This document shows, in pieces, positions 28,934 through 38,046 of a DNA stretch of 64,000 bases (positions within the stretch are counted from its first letter, which is position 1; each line of letters opens with the position of its first letter). The notes beneath the pieces were generated by a model, which worked only from the letters and a program-made list of their open reading frames with translations, did not search any database and had not been told where the DNA came from. Where the stretch lies: assembly GCF_000981035.1 (NCBI RefSeq), contig NZ_LAYJ01000131.1:58449-122448 (forward strand). Direction: 5' to 3'. The position numbers and the translations under genes were made by a program. Origin of the DNA: Christensenella hongkongensis. Its GTDB lineage: Bacteria > Bacillota > Clostridia > Christensenellales > Christensenellaceae.

Positions 28934-29785
28934 ATGATCAGATTCGGCCCGGCAGGAAATTCGGAAGCATTTTATAGCGAAGGGCATAAACATACCTATG
29001 AAGCGCCGCAGTGGGTACATTCCCTGGGGCTCAACGCCTTTGAATATTCCTTCGGAAGGGGCGTAAAATTGAAGGAAGAGACCGGTGCGAAAATCAGGGA
29101 GCAGGCGGAAAAATACGGCGTTGCAATGAGCGTACACGCGCCATACTACATTAATCTTGCAAACGACGCGCCTGAAAAGTTTGAAAAAAACCTGAGTTAT
29201 TTTCGGGAATCAACGATTGCCGCCGGGTATCTGGGCGCGCAGCGCGTTGTTTTCCATCCCGGTTCATGCGCCAAAATGGATCGCAAGCTTGCATTTTCCA
29301 ACGTCCAAAAAAATTTAAAATTAATTGTGGACGCCCTTTGGAAGGAAGGCTTCCATGATTTTATTTATTGCGCGGAAACAATGGGTAAAATCAATCAAAT
29401 TGGCGATCTTGAAGAAATTGGGCTTTTGACGCAAATTTCGGATTGTGTATATCCGGCGATTGATTTTGGACACCTGAATGCGCGCACGTTGGGAGGACTC
29501 AGAAGCAAGAAAGACTACATTGCAGTTCTGGACTCCTTGAAAAAGAGTGCAGGAGAAGAAAAAACAAGAAAAATGCACGTGCATTTCTCACATATCCAAT
29601 ATACGGATAAGGGAGAGAAGCTTCATCTGACCTTTGAAGATAAAGAGTGGGGGCCTTTTTTTGAGCCGCTTGCAGAGGTGCTTGCGGAACGAACGGAAAT
29701 GGAGCCTGTGATCATTTGCGAGTCGAGCGGCACACAGGCATACGATGCGTTAAAAATGAAGCAGCTATATGAGGAGGCAAAATGA
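28934..29785 (+). CDS. TIM-barrel protein related to AP endonuclease family 2 (Nfo-like)
   Basis: A 283-aa protein with the xylose-isomerase/endonuclease IV barrel: FGPAGNSEAFYSEG, AMSVHAPYYINLAN, RVVFHPGSC, YCAETMGKINQIGDLEEI, YPAIDFGHLNAR, MHVHFSHIQYTDKGEKLHLTF and VIICESSG. The Zn-ligand pattern His-His-Glu-Asp-His-His-Glu of endonuclease IV is largely recognisable. It may be a true AP endonuclease or a divergent sugar isomerase; the former fits better. The ATG at 28934 has SD AAGGAGAA and lies 10 bases after the U32 gene; the 3' end overlaps the M24 peptidase by 4 bases. Confidence 0.75.
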   Translation: MIRFGPAGNSEAFYSEGHKHTYEAPQWVHSLGLNAFEYSFGRGVKLKEETGAKIREQAEKYGVAMSVHAPYYINLANDAPEKFEKNLSYFRESTIAAGYLGAQRVVFHPGSCAKMDRKLAFSNVQKNLKLIVDALWKEGFHDFIYCAETMGKINQIGDLEEIGLLTQISDCVYPAIDFGHLNARTLGGLRSKKDYIAVLDSLKKSAGEEKTRKMHVHFSHIQYTDKGEKLHLTFEDKEWGPFFEPLAEVLAERTEMEPVIICESSGTQAYDALKMKQLYEEAK

Positions 29786-30831
29786 ACAATCTGATACAGA
29801 AAGTAAGGGAATTGGCTAAGGCGGATGCGTATCTGGTTTCTTCTGTTGAAAACGTGGCTTATCTAACCGATTTTACGGGCGATTGCTCGCAGCTTTTGAT
29901 TACAAAAGACGAGGCGTTGTTTTTTACGGATTTTCGCTATGTGGAACAGGCGCGCATCGAAGTGAAAAATGCGCAGGTCGTCATGACCGGAGGCGGAGAC
30001 CGCATTACAAAGATGAATGAATACTTAAGGGGGCGCGGCGTCAAAACATTGGGTATCGAAAAAAACAATGTGACGGTCAAGGTTTTTGAAGGATATGAGG
30101 CAACCTTTGAACCATATACTTACGTCGATATTTTTGACGATTTACTTACAATGCGTATGATTAAAACACAAAGCGAGCTTGAAAAGATCAAAAAAGCCGC
30201 GCGTGCAAACGAGATTGCGCTCGAAGAAATGCTCAACGTCATAAAGCCCGGAATCAGCGAGCTTGACGTAAGAGCGGAGCTTGAATACAGGATGCAGCGT
30301 CAGGGCATGGACCTTGCGTTTCCCACGATCGTTGCAGCGGGGGAGAACTCAGCCCAGCCGCACGCAACGCCTTCTTCATACCGCCTGAAAAACGGCGATC
30401 TGTTGACGATTGATTTCGGATGCAAATATCAGGGCTATTGTTCAGATATGACAAGGACTTTTGCAATCGGAAATATTGACGCAGAGCAAAAAAAAATATA
30501 TGATATAGTTAAGAATGCACAAAAAAGCGCTGCAGACGCGGCGGTGATTGGTGCGGATACCGTATTTGTCGATAAGGTAGCGCGCGACATTATTTCAGAG
30601 AATGGTTTTGGCGCGTTTTATGACCACGGAACAGGGCACGGCGTTGGAAGGTTTATCCACGAGCTTCCGGTTCTGAATCCACGTTCCAGTATGCTTCTTG
30701 AAAAGGATATGGTTTTTACTGTAGAGCCTGGCATCTATGTGCCCGGCGTAGGCGGGGTGCGCATTGAGGATATGCACATCGGCGGCGAGGGAAGCGTATA
30801 TTCCTTCAGCAGGGATTTGATTACATTGTAA
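29782..30831 (+). CDS. M24 family aminopeptidase (Xaa-Pro type)
   Basis: Dimetal aminopeptidase of 349 aa with a creatinase N-terminal domain (about 1-125) and a pita-bread catalytic domain. Metal ligands are visible: LTIDFGCKYQGYCSDMTRTF (two Asp), HGTGHGVGRFIHELP (His), TVEPGIYVPGVGGVRIED (two Glu). Clostridial efp operons often start with such a gene, and the enzyme probably cleaves X-Pro dipeptides or peptides. SD GAGGAGG sits within the preceding gene; ATGA-type overlap. Confidence 0.9.
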   Translation: MNNLIQKVRELAKADAYLVSSVENVAYLTDFTGDCSQLLITKDEALFFTDFRYVEQARIEVKNAQVVMTGGGDRITKMNEYLRGRGVKTLGIEKNNVTVKVFEGYEATFEPYTYVDIFDDLLTMRMIKTQSELEKIKKAARANEIALEEMLNVIKPGISELDVRAELEYRMQRQGMDLAFPTIVAAGENSAQPHATPSSYRLKNGDLLTIDFGCKYQGYCSDMTRTFAIGNIDAEQKKIYDIVKNAQKSAADAAVIGADTVFVDKVARDIISENGFGAFYDHGTGHGVGRFIHELPVLNPRSSMLLEKDMVFTVEPGIYVPGVGGVRIEDMHIGGEGSVYSFSRDLITL

Positions 30832-30885
30832 CATACGCCGGGAGGCGGTATAAGAGTTTCACAATAAACAGGAGGTAAGGTATTC

Positions 30886-31443
30886 ATGGTTTCAGCCGGA
30901 GAATTTAGAAAAGGAATGACAATCGAAATAGACGGGCAGGTTTGGGTAGTTGTAGACTTCCAGCACGTAAAACCCGGAAAGGGCGCTGCGTTTGTCCGTA
31001 CGAAAATAAAAAATGTGGTGACAGGAAATGTCCTTGAGCGCACATTCAACCCGACAGAGAAATTTCCCAAGGCACATGTGGAAAGAAAGGAAATGCAATA
31101 CCTCTATACGGATGGTGAGTTGTATCATTTTATGGATACGGAAACTTACGAGCAGCTGCCGCTTAACTTTGATAAGGTGGAGGATGCGCTCCCATATATC
31201 ACAGAGAATATGAACGTAACGATCAAGTTCTTCAAAGGCGAAGCCTTTTCGGTAGAGCCTCCGAATTTTGTAGAATTGACGATTACGGAGACGGAGCCGG
31301 GCTTTAAGGGAGATACGGCAACCGCGGGCAATAAACCTGCAATTATGGAAACCGGTGCAAAAATTATGGTCCCGCTGTTTATAGATACAGGGGATAAAAT
31401 CCGTATTGATACCCGCACGGGCGAATATATGGAGAGGGTATAG
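30886..31443 (+). CDS. efp: Translation elongation factor P
   Basis: Relieves ribosome stalling at polyproline stretches. It has 185 aa in three OB-type domains; the tip Lys32 lies in [17 protein letters not shown], and the C-terminal [17 protein letters not shown] is typical. SD AGGAGGTAAGG precedes the ATG by 9 bases. No EpmA/EpmB or YmfI-type modification gene is seen in the window. Confidence 0.97.
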   Translation: MVSAGEFRKGMTIEIDGQVWVVVDFQHVKPGKGAAFVRTKIKNVVTGNVLERTFNPTEKFPKAHVERKEMQYLYTDGELYHFMDTETYEQLPLNFDKVEDALPYITENMNVTIKFFKGEAFSVEPPNFVELTITETEPGFKGDTATAGNKPAIMETGAKIMVPLFIDTGDKIRIDTRTGEYMERV

Positions 31444-31525
31444 GTCTTTTTTAATAAAAATGTTATTTGTATTTCAGATGGGGTATAAATGCAATATATA
31501 AAAAAGAAACCGGAGGTACATTCTA

Positions 31526-31963
31526 ATGGCAGATACAAAATTAACCACGCAGGATACAGCAATTAAAAAAGAAAGCAACGGCACGATTACCTTTGCAAAT
31601 GAGGTGATTGCAACGATTGCAGGACTTGCTGCAGTTGATATTCCCGGCGTTGCAGGCATGAGCGGCGGATTCGTGGACGGAGTCACAGAGCTACTCGGAA
31701 GGAAAAACCTTTCCAAAGGCATCAGAGTTGAGGTGGGATCGGAAGAGGTCGCGGTAGATATTGCAATCATTGTTGATTATGGCACGCCTGTTCCGGAAAT
31801 TGCCCAGAACATTCAGATGGCCGTCATGAAGGCTGTTGAAACAATGACCGGTCTTAAGGTTGTAGAAGTAAACATCAGCATTCAGGGAATTAAGTTCAAA
31901 GAGACTTCCCGTAAAGAGCAAAAGGAAGAAAAACCAGAGAAAGAAACCAGCAGAGTAAAGTAA
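31526..31963 (+). CDS. Asp23/Gls24 family envelope stress protein
   Basis: A 145-aa cytoplasmic protein: GTITFANEVIATIAGLAAVDIPGVAGMSGG, GIRVEVGSEEVAVDIAIIVDYGTPVPEIAQNIQMAVMKAVETMTGLKVVEVNISIQGI, then a charged Lys/Glu tail. Asp23 proteins form membrane-proximal clusters held by AmaP, the next gene. A weak hairpin with AAATGCCCGG/CCGGGTATTT arms (31992-32028) separates it from amaP. Confidence 0.93.
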   Translation: MADTKLTTQDTAIKKESNGTITFANEVIATIAGLAAVDIPGVAGMSGGFVDGVTELLGRKNLSKGIRVEVGSEEVAVDIAIIVDYGTPVPEIAQNIQMAVMKAVETMTGLKVVEVNISIQGIKFKETSRKEQKEEKPEKETSRVK

Positions 31964-31991
31964 ATTCGGATAAAATAGCGTGAGTATATAG

Positions 31992-32028
31992 AAATGCCCG
32001 GTCTGTTTATGTCTACGGCCGGGTATTT
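31992..32028 (+). terminator. Possible attenuating hairpin between the Asp23 gene and amaP
   Basis: AAATGCCCGGTC (about 31993-32004) pairs, with two G-U pairs, to GGCCGGGTATTT (about 32018-32029). The T-run is short and interrupted, so partial termination or an mRNA processing element is as likely as a full terminator. Confidence 0.35.
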
Positions 32029-32084
32029 CAATAGCCTGTCACGCTTCATGAAAACGGATTTGTTTTTTAGGGAGGATCTATCAT

Positions 32085-32639
32085 ATGAAAATGAAAGTGG
32101 GAACACGCGTAGTCCTGACGATTTATCTGATTGCGGTAATCGTATTATGTGGTTTTGTGCTGGCGATTATTGCGGGCCTTCTGCCTGCAAGCAACCTGAC
32201 GGATTTTGCGTATACGGCAGCCAATGGGGATATCTGGTTTAAAATCCTGTATGCTGTAATTGGTATTGTGGTCATTATCGTAAGCTTTATGTTAATGTTT
32301 TTTGGCCTTGGAAAAGCACCTGCTCCCAAAACGGCACAGGTTGCTACGTTTGAAAGCGGAAGCATCGTCATTACGGTGAAAGCTGTTGAAGAGCTGGTGG
32401 AACGCTTTGTGCACCAGGACAAAAACATAAAAGGCCTTAAGACAAATGTGATTTCAAATCAGGATTCATTGGATATTAACCTCGATGTCAGCGTATTGCC
32501 GGAGGCGGATATTCCCCAGGTCACGAAAGACCTTCAGCAGGGGCTGTCCGCGCACATCCAGCAGCATACGGGTATCGTGGTAAGCCAGGTCAAAATCGTT
32601 GTGAGTGGGATCAGGGAAAGCACGGTAAGGCCTGCCTGA
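32085..32639 (+). CDS. amaP: Alkaline shock response membrane anchor AmaP
   Basis: A 184-aa membrane protein: two N-terminal helices (about 6-30 and 45-72) with a short outside loop, then a cytoplasmic Asp23-like domain (SIVITVKAVEELVERFVHQDKNIKGLKTNVISNQDSLDINLDVSVLP). AmaP tethers Asp23 to the membrane in staphylococci. SD AGGGAGGAT precedes the ATG. Confidence 0.85.
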   Translation: MKMKVGTRVVLTIYLIAVIVLCGFVLAIIAGLLPASNLTDFAYTAANGDIWFKILYAVIGIVVIIVSFMLMFFGLGKAPAPKTAQVATFESGSIVITVKAVEELVERFVHQDKNIKGLKTNVISNQDSLDINLDVSVLPEADIPQVTKDLQQGLSAHIQQHTGIVVSQVKIVVSGIRESTVRPA

Positions 32640-32660
32640 CGAATCGGAGGGGCAGAAATC

Positions 32661-32879
32661 ATGAAAGAAAAGTTTTTCGAATGGTACGGTGAGCATGGCG
32701 GATTATTCTGGGGTATGGTAATCGGCCTTGCCGTGGCAATCCTGTTTTTAACCATTGGCTTCTGGGCAACGCTTCTGATCGCTTTATGCGTTGGTGTAGG
32801 CGCATTCTTAGGCGGAAGGCCCGATATTCGCCTGATGATCAGGGAATGGTTTTACGGATTGTTTACGAAAAAGAATTGA
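32661..32879 (+). CDS. DUF2273 small membrane protein
   Basis: A 72-aa protein with two closely spaced transmembrane helices (about 12-31 and 33-49) and a basic C-terminus. It is the third member of the usual Asp23-AmaP-DUF2273 set and presumably helps anchor the envelope-stress complex. It lies 21 bases after amaP with SD CGGAGGGG. Confidence 0.85.
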   Translation: MKEKFFEWYGEHGGLFWGMVIGLAVAILFLTIGFWATLLIALCVGVGAFLGGRPDIRLMIREWFYGLFTKKN

Positions 32880-32903
32880 GATTGATGGAGGAATTGTTTT
32901 GGC

Positions 32904-33320
32904 ATGAGCAGGAAAAGCGCACGCGAAACTGCAATGAAGCTACTTTATGAATACAGCATTACCGGGGCGTTAAGCAAGGATTCACTGCATGACGCCCCGG
33001 ATGTGCTTGATTTCGAGCAGTTGGATGAAGAGAACTTACATTACATTGATCAGGTGATTGATGGCTTCCCGCAAAAGCAGGAGGAAATAGACGAGATAAT
33101 ATCACAGAATTCACACGCATGGAAAATTGACAGAATCGCCAAGGTGGACCTTGCAATCCTGCGGCTTGCTATTTTTGAGTTGCTATACATGGAGGAGATC
33201 CCCAAAAAGGTCACAATCAACGAAGCGGTGGAACTTGCCAAAAAGTACTCCGCAGAGAAATCCTATAAATATGTCAATGGGCTTCTGGGTGGTTACCTGA
33301 AAAATGGAGCGCCAAAATGA
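32904..33320 (+). CDS. nusB: Transcription antitermination factor NusB
   Basis: A 138-aa all-helical antitermination protein that binds boxA RNA with S10. Recognisable segments are MSRKSARETAMKLLYEYSITG, AWKIDRIAKVDLAILRLAIFELLYMEEIPKKVTINEAVELAKKYSAEKSYKYVNGLLGGY. SD GATGGAGGA lies 12 bases before the ATG at 32904. It overlaps the next gene by 4 bases. Confidence 0.95.
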   Translation: MSRKSARETAMKLLYEYSITGALSKDSLHDAPDVLDFEQLDEENLHYIDQVIDGFPQKQEEIDEIISQNSHAWKIDRIAKVDLAILRLAIFELLYMEEIPKKVTINEAVELAKKYSAEKSYKYVNGLLGGYLKNGAPK

Positions 33321-34243
33321 ACATATTTCTTGGAATTGATACGAGCTGTTATACAACATCCGTGGCACTTGCGGATGAAACGCAAAAAATCATATGTAAT
33401 ATCAAAATACCGCTTGAGGTTGCGCAGGGGAAAAAAGGCTTGCAGCAGTCTCAGGCTTTATTTCTTCATGTCAGGAATTTGACTGAAATTTTTAAGGAGA
33501 ATCATTTTTCATCCTATGGAAATATCGCTGGAATCTGCGTCAGTGAGAAACCGCGTCCACAGGAAGGATCCTATATGCCGGTGTTTCTGGCCAGCACGCT
33601 TGCCGGAACGATTGCCGGAAGCACAGCGGGAGCCGACGTCCTTTATGCCACGCACCAGGAAGGGCATCTTGCCGCGGCGCTGATCGGAAAGAAGGCGCCG
33701 GAGCGTTTTCTGGCAGCCCACGTTTCAGGCGGGACAACAGAACTTCTTGACGTCGTCCGCAAAAAGGATGGCTTTGCCATCGAAATAATTGGAGCGACAA
33801 AAGATATCGCGGCCGGACAGGTTATAGACCGGCTCGCGCAAAAATTGGGGTTTCCGTTTCCGGGTGGAAGGCATGTGGAGGAATGTGCGCGGAAAAGCAG
33901 CAATGATTTACAGTTTAAATGCAGCGCAGATGGTTGCGATATGAATTTTTCCGGCGTTGAGGCACAGGTAATGAAAGCGGTCGAAAGGGAAGCGGCCCCG
34001 GATATATGCCGCTCGGCGCTTTTATCGATTGCCAAAACCCTTGAGAAAACGCTTCGGGCCGCTCGAGAAAAAACCGGCGTAAAAAATTGCCTGTTATTTG
34101 GCGGAGTGATGAGTAACCTGTTGATTAGAGAGCACATTTCGTCTAAAATAGAAGAAGTACAATTTGCTAACGTGGAATATTCTGCCGATAATGCGGCTGG
34201 ACTTGCAGTTTTGGCAGCACAGAAAAAAGGGGGAACAAAATGA
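33317..34243 (+). CDS. TsaD/Kae1-like ASKHA protein (M22 paralogue)
   Basis: A 308-aa protein resembling TsaD: FLGIDTSCYTTSVALAD (phosphate-1 type motif), a HxxxH metal motif in THQEGHLAAAL, VSGGTTELL, and the C-terminal LLFGGVMSNLLIR...ADNAAGLAVLA. True TsaD proteins (about 340 aa) read 'SGIDTSCDETSVA' and 'HMEAH'; here the core is shorter and divergent, so this is the paralogue common in clostridia between nusB and folD rather than the t6A enzyme. Function is unknown; nucleotide-dependent transfer or chaperone-like roles are possible. It overlaps both neighbours by 4 bases. Confidence 0.75.
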   Translation: MNIFLGIDTSCYTTSVALADETQKIICNIKIPLEVAQGKKGLQQSQALFLHVRNLTEIFKENHFSSYGNIAGICVSEKPRPQEGSYMPVFLASTLAGTIAGSTAGADVLYATHQEGHLAAALIGKKAPERFLAAHVSGGTTELLDVVRKKDGFAIEIIGATKDIAAGQVIDRLAQKLGFPFPGGRHVEECARKSSNDLQFKCSADGCDMNFSGVEAQVMKAVEREAAPDICRSALLSIAKTLEKTLRAAREKTGVKNCLLFGGVMSNLLIREHISSKIEEVQFANVEYSADNAAGLAVLAAQKKGGTK

Positions 34244-35088
34244 GCGCACAAATTCTGAGTGGAAAAGAGCTTTCCGCTGAAATCAGGGAACAGCTGAAGC
34301 AGCGGGTAAAAGAGCTGAAGGAAGCCAAAGGCATCACGCCCGGCCTTGCGGTAATACAGGTGGGGGACGACGGCGGCTCTACAATTTATGTCAATAATAA
34401 GGAAAAAGCCTGTGCTGAAGTAGGTATCTATTCGGAGGTCAACCGCCTGCCGGAAGAAACTACGCAGGAGGAGCTGCTCGCAATGGTTGACCAGTATAAT
34501 AACAATCCTAAAATCCATGGCTTGCTGGTTCAACTGCCCCTCCCGTCCCACATCGATGAAACGGAGATATTAAAAAATATTAACCCGCATAAGGATGTGG
34601 ACGGCTTCCATGTGCAGAATGCGGGCAGCCTGTTCACCGGACTCCCCGGGCTTGTGGCATGCACGCCAAAAGGTATTATCAAACTCATCAAAAAGTCAGG
34701 CATCGATCTCACCGGTAAAAATGCAGTTGTGATCGGCAGGAGCAATATCGTAGGAAAGCCTGTCGCGGTTCTGCTGCTCAACGAAAACGCAACCGTAACG
34801 ATCTGCCATTCCAAAACAAAAAATCTGCCGGAAGTATGCGCGCAGGCCGACGTACTGGTTGCGGCGATTGGCAGGCCGGAGTTCGTGACAAAGGAATTTG
34901 TAAAGCCGGGGGCTGTAGTAATCGATGTGGGAACATCGCGTGTGGACGGAAAGCTCAAAGGCGACGTGAAGTTTGCTGAAGTAAGCGAGGTTGCAGGCTA
35001 TATCACGCCTGTTCCGGGAGGCGTTGGCCCAATGACGATCACAATGCTGATGGAGAACACTGTGGATGCCGGGGAGCTTTATGGATGA
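34240..35088 (+). CDS. folD: Bifunctional methylenetetrahydrofolate dehydrogenase/cyclohydrolase FolD
   Basis: Interconverts 5,10-methylene- and 10-formyl-THF. It has 282 aa: STIYVNNKEKACAEVGI (catalytic Lys), GLLVQLPLPSHID, INPHKDVDGFH, the Rossmann GRSNIVGKPVAVLLLNENATVTICHSKT, and TPVPGGVGPMTITMLMENT. Both ends overlap neighbours. Confidence 0.97.
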   Translation: MSAQILSGKELSAEIREQLKQRVKELKEAKGITPGLAVIQVGDDGGSTIYVNNKEKACAEVGIYSEVNRLPEETTQEELLAMVDQYNNNPKIHGLLVQLPLPSHIDETEILKNINPHKDVDGFHVQNAGSLFTGLPGLVACTPKGIIKLIKKSGIDLTGKNAVVIGRSNIVGKPVAVLLLNENATVTICHSKTKNLPEVCAQADVLVAAIGRPEFVTKEFVKPGAVVIDVGTSRVDGKLKGDVKFAEVSEVAGYITPVPGGVGPMTITMLMENTVDAGELYG

Positions 35089-36280
35089 ACTTGTTCTTTC
35101 TGTCCATGAACTGAATTATTACGTTGCGGATAAACTTTCAAGCGATCCTTTTCTGGAGGAAATCTGGGTGCGCGGCGAGGTTACTGATGTAAATTTGAAG
35201 CACAATACCCTGTATTTTGTTTTGAAGGATGACACCGCTTCTGTCAGCTGTATGCTTTTTGACTGCGACGAAGCGGTTGAATATACAGATTCAATCATCG
35301 AGGGACAGACGATACTCGTGCGCGGGGATATTTCCCTTTACTGGAAAAACGGGAATTACAGGATCATCGTGAAGGAAGTCCAGCTTGTTGGCCTTGGCGA
35401 GCTTTATGCGCGCTTTCAACGCATCAGGGAAAAGCTTGCGAAGCTTGGCGTATTCGACGAAGAGCGCAAACGCGAAATTCCCAGATATCCAAAAAAGATT
35501 GGAATCGTTACATCGCCCTCGGGCGCTGTGATACAGGACATCAGGAATATTGCCCTGCGCAGGAATCCTTATGTAAAACTTGTGTTGTATCCGGTCAAGG
35601 TGCAGGGGGCGGATGCGCCGGGAGAAATCGTGCGTGGTATTACTTACCTGAATGAGCATACGGATGCGGACGTGCTGATCGTAGGCAGGGGAGGCGGCAG
35701 CGCGGAAGACCTCTTTGCATTCAACGAGGAAGAAGTGGTGCTAAGCGTATACCGCTCAAGGATACCTGTTATCAGCGCAGTAGGACATGAAACGGATTTT
35801 TCACTGTGCGACATGGCTGCCGACCTTCGGGCGCCAACTCCGTCTGCAGCGGCGGAGCTTGCGATCCCTGCGCGCGAAGATATTATGGCAAAACTGTCCG
35901 TTTACCGTGAAACCATAGAGCAGAAGCTGACGCAGATATTATTTGCAAAGAAGACGCAGCTTTTGCAGGGCAGGCAGGCGCTGCAAAAGGATTTGCTCTC
36001 CATGCGGGCCGAGAATGCACGTGCGTTTATTACGCACAGCATAACCCGGATCAAAAACGATGTGCAACACCTTTATCACACGCGTAAAATGCAGTATAAT
36101 ACCTATAGGTCGGCGATTGAAAACCTGAGCCCGATGAGCGCGTTTGACCGTGGGTATTCTGTCACGACTTATCAGGACAACGAAGTAAAAAGCGTTAAGG
36201 ACGTATCTGCGGGCGACGTAGTTAAAATTATGTTAAAAGACGGGACGCTGATTGCGGGAATTACCGGTAAAGAGGAGTAA
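35081..36280 (+). CDS. xseA: Exodeoxyribonuclease VII large subunit
   Basis: Single-strand DNA exonuclease subunit, 399 aa. An N-terminal OB fold (LSVHELNYYVADKLSSDPFLEEIWVRGEVTDV) precedes the catalytic domain (IGIVTSPSGAVIQDI, VLIVGRGGGSAEDLFAFNEE, PVISAVGHETDFSLCDMAADLRAPTPSAAAE) and a long helical C-terminus. The ATG at 35081 is chosen over 35066 because MDELVLSVHELN is the usual N-terminus and GGGGAG forms the SD; it overlaps folD by 8 bases. Confidence 0.96.
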   Translation: MDELVLSVHELNYYVADKLSSDPFLEEIWVRGEVTDVNLKHNTLYFVLKDDTASVSCMLFDCDEAVEYTDSIIEGQTILVRGDISLYWKNGNYRIIVKEVQLVGLGELYARFQRIREKLAKLGVFDEERKREIPRYPKKIGIVTSPSGAVIQDIRNIALRRNPYVKLVLYPVKVQGADAPGEIVRGITYLNEHTDADVLIVGRGGGSAEDLFAFNEEEVVLSVYRSRIPVISAVGHETDFSLCDMAADLRAPTPSAAAELAIPAREDIMAKLSVYRETIEQKLTQILFAKKTQLLQGRQALQKDLLSMRAENARAFITHSITRIKNDVQHLYHTRKMQYNTYRSAIENLSPMSAFDRGYSVTTYQDNEVKSVKDVSAGDVVKIMLKDGTLIAGITGKEE

Positions 36281-36285
36281 ATAAT

Positions 36286-36480
36286 ATGCCTGAAAAGGAC
36301 TTGGAAGCCTATCTTGAAGATTTGAAACAAATATCCCAAAAAATTTCGGATGAGAATATCAAGCTTGCGGAAGCCGTTTCATTGTACAAAAAAGGAATGA
36401 CGGCAGCCGATAAAGCGTCTAAGATTCTGGAAAAATATGAAAACGAATTAGAAATTGTTCATGATGAAAGCGAGGAATGA
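36286..36480 (+). CDS. xseB: Exodeoxyribonuclease VII small subunit
   Basis: A 64-aa helical hairpin protein (LEAYLEDLKQISQKISDENIKLAEAVSLYKKGMTAADKASKIL) that binds XseA. It lies 5 bases after xseA with SD AGAGGAG. Confidence 0.92.
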   Translation: MPEKDLEAYLEDLKQISQKISDENIKLAEAVSLYKKGMTAADKASKILEKYENELEIVHDESEE

Positions 36481-36482
36481 TC

Positions 36483-37364
36483 ATGCCTGATATTTTGAAT
36501 CAATATACCGACATTATCAACCGGCGGCTGGGGGAATTGCTTGATATCAGCAATACGAATGCTGTAATCAAAGATGCGATGAACTACAGCGTCAATGCAG
36601 GCGGAAAACGGTTGCGTCCTACTTTGAACATTATGGCAAACGCTCTTTTGTCAGGGAATATGAAAGAGACTCTGGATATTGCGTGTGCGATTGAGATGAT
36701 TCACACCTATTCCCTGGTTCACGATGATCTTCCTGCAATGGACGACGATGACCTGAGACGCGGTAAGCCAACCAGCCATGTGATGTTTGGCGAGGCGTTT
36801 GCCGTTTTATGCGGAGACGCGCTGCTCAATTTTGCTTATGAGGTGATGCTTAAAAACGCGCTCCGCTATGCTTCCAATATGGACTCGCATATCAAGGCGA
36901 TGCTTGAAGTGGCCACGGGAGCGGGCGTTTATGGTATGATCACAGGCCAATGCGGCGATCTTGAAAACGAAGGACAGATTTTAACGGAAGTAGAATTGAA
37001 ATATGTGCATGAACATAAAACGGGCGCAATGATCAAATCTGCGCTGTTGTCCGGTCTTTTGCTGTGTAATCCCCGGCAGGAATATATTGACGCGCTGACT
37101 GTTTATGGAAATAATATCGGCCTTACGTTCCAGATTGTGGACGATGTGCTCGATATTGTTGGCGATCAGGAAAAAATGGGTAAAACACTGGGCAAGGACA
37201 ATAAATCCAAAAAGTTTACATTTCCTACTTTGTACGGCGTAGAGAAGTCTATGAAGATTGCCGAAGAGAAAACCGACGAGGCTGTAACCGCCTTGAAGGT
37301 ATTCGGTACGCGTGGCGAAGAGCTTGCAGAGCTTGCGCGTTTTATTCTGAAACGGGAAAAGTAG
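36483..37364 (+). CDS. ispA: Polyprenyl (farnesyl/geranyl) diphosphate synthase
   Basis: Trans-prenyltransferase of 293 aa making C10-C15 isoprenyl diphosphates. It has GGKRLRPTL, the first Asp-rich motif DDLPAMDDDDLRRGKPTSH (near 85), the second DDVLDIVGD (near 222) and GKTLGKDNKSKKFTFPTLYG. The ATG at 36483 has GAGG at a proper distance; the ATG at 36477 would abut that SD. Together with ispH further downstream it points to MEP-derived isoprenoids. Confidence 0.92.
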   Translation: MPDILNQYTDIINRRLGELLDISNTNAVIKDAMNYSVNAGGKRLRPTLNIMANALLSGNMKETLDIACAIEMIHTYSLVHDDLPAMDDDDLRRGKPTSHVMFGEAFAVLCGDALLNFAYEVMLKNALRYASNMDSHIKAMLEVATGAGVYGMITGQCGDLENEGQILTEVELKYVHEHKTGAMIKSALLSGLLLCNPRQEYIDALTVYGNNIGLTFQIVDDVLDIVGDQEKMGKTLGKDNKSKKFTFPTLYGVEKSMKIAEEKTDEAVTALKVFGTRGEELAELARFILKREK

Positions 37365-37385
37365 TTGAGGGAGAAGGATTCGAGC

Positions 37386-38045
37386 ATGAAAATAGCGATT
37401 GACGGACCTGCGGGTGCGGGAAAGAGCACCGTTGCCAGGGCGGTTGCAGAAAAACTGCATATCAATTATCTCGATACTGGGGCGATGTACCGCGCGGCTG
37501 CTTACGCGATGCTTGAGAAGGGGATTGAGCCGGAACGTTCACAGGAGGTCGTGCAGGCTTTGCCTGAAATGGATATGAAGGTTATTTATGAAAACGGTAT
37601 GCAAAAGGTCCTGATCGGCGGAAAGGATGTAACGCCGTTTATCCGTACGCCGCGTATTTCCAGGGGGGCAAGCGATATCGCTGTTATTCCTGAGCTTCGT
37701 CTTAAGCTCGTAGAGCTGCAGCGCGAGGTAGCGGACGAATACGACGTTGTAATGGATGGCCGCGATATAGGGACTTATGTGCTGCCGGATGCAGATTTCA
37801 AATTTTTTATTACGGCTTCACCAAGGGAACGCGCAAAGCGCAGGTATCTGGAAATGAAAGATACCGATCCAAACGCCGATCTTGACGAGATCGAACGAGA
37901 AATTATCGCACGGGATAAAACGGATTCCACACGGAAATTTGCACCGCTGTGCCAGGCGCCGGACGCGCTTCTGGTAGATACCACAGAGATGAGCAGGGAG
38001 CAGGTAATTAAGCTGGTAGCCGAGCGGGTTTCGGGGGAGAAATAA
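37386..38045 (+). CDS. cmk: Cytidylate kinase
   Basis: Phosphorylates CMP/dCMP. It has 219 aa: MKIAIDGPAGAGKSTVARAVA (Walker A), YLDTGAMYRAAAY, VVMDGRDIGTYVLPDADFKFFITASPRERAKRRY and the LID region. The ATG at 37386 is taken because the conserved sequence begins there; the in-frame TTG at 37365 would add seven residues. cmk-plsC-ispH/rpsA is a common clostridial order. Confidence 0.96.
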   Translation: MKIAIDGPAGAGKSTVARAVAEKLHINYLDTGAMYRAAAYAMLEKGIEPERSQEVVQALPEMDMKVIYENGMQKVLIGGKDVTPFIRTPRISRGASDIAVIPELRLKLVELQREVADEYDVVMDGRDIGTYVLPDADFKFFITASPRERAKRRYLEMKDTDPNADLDEIEREIIARDKTDSTRKFAPLCQAPDALLVDTTEMSREQVIKLVAERVSGEK

Positions 38046-38046
38046 C

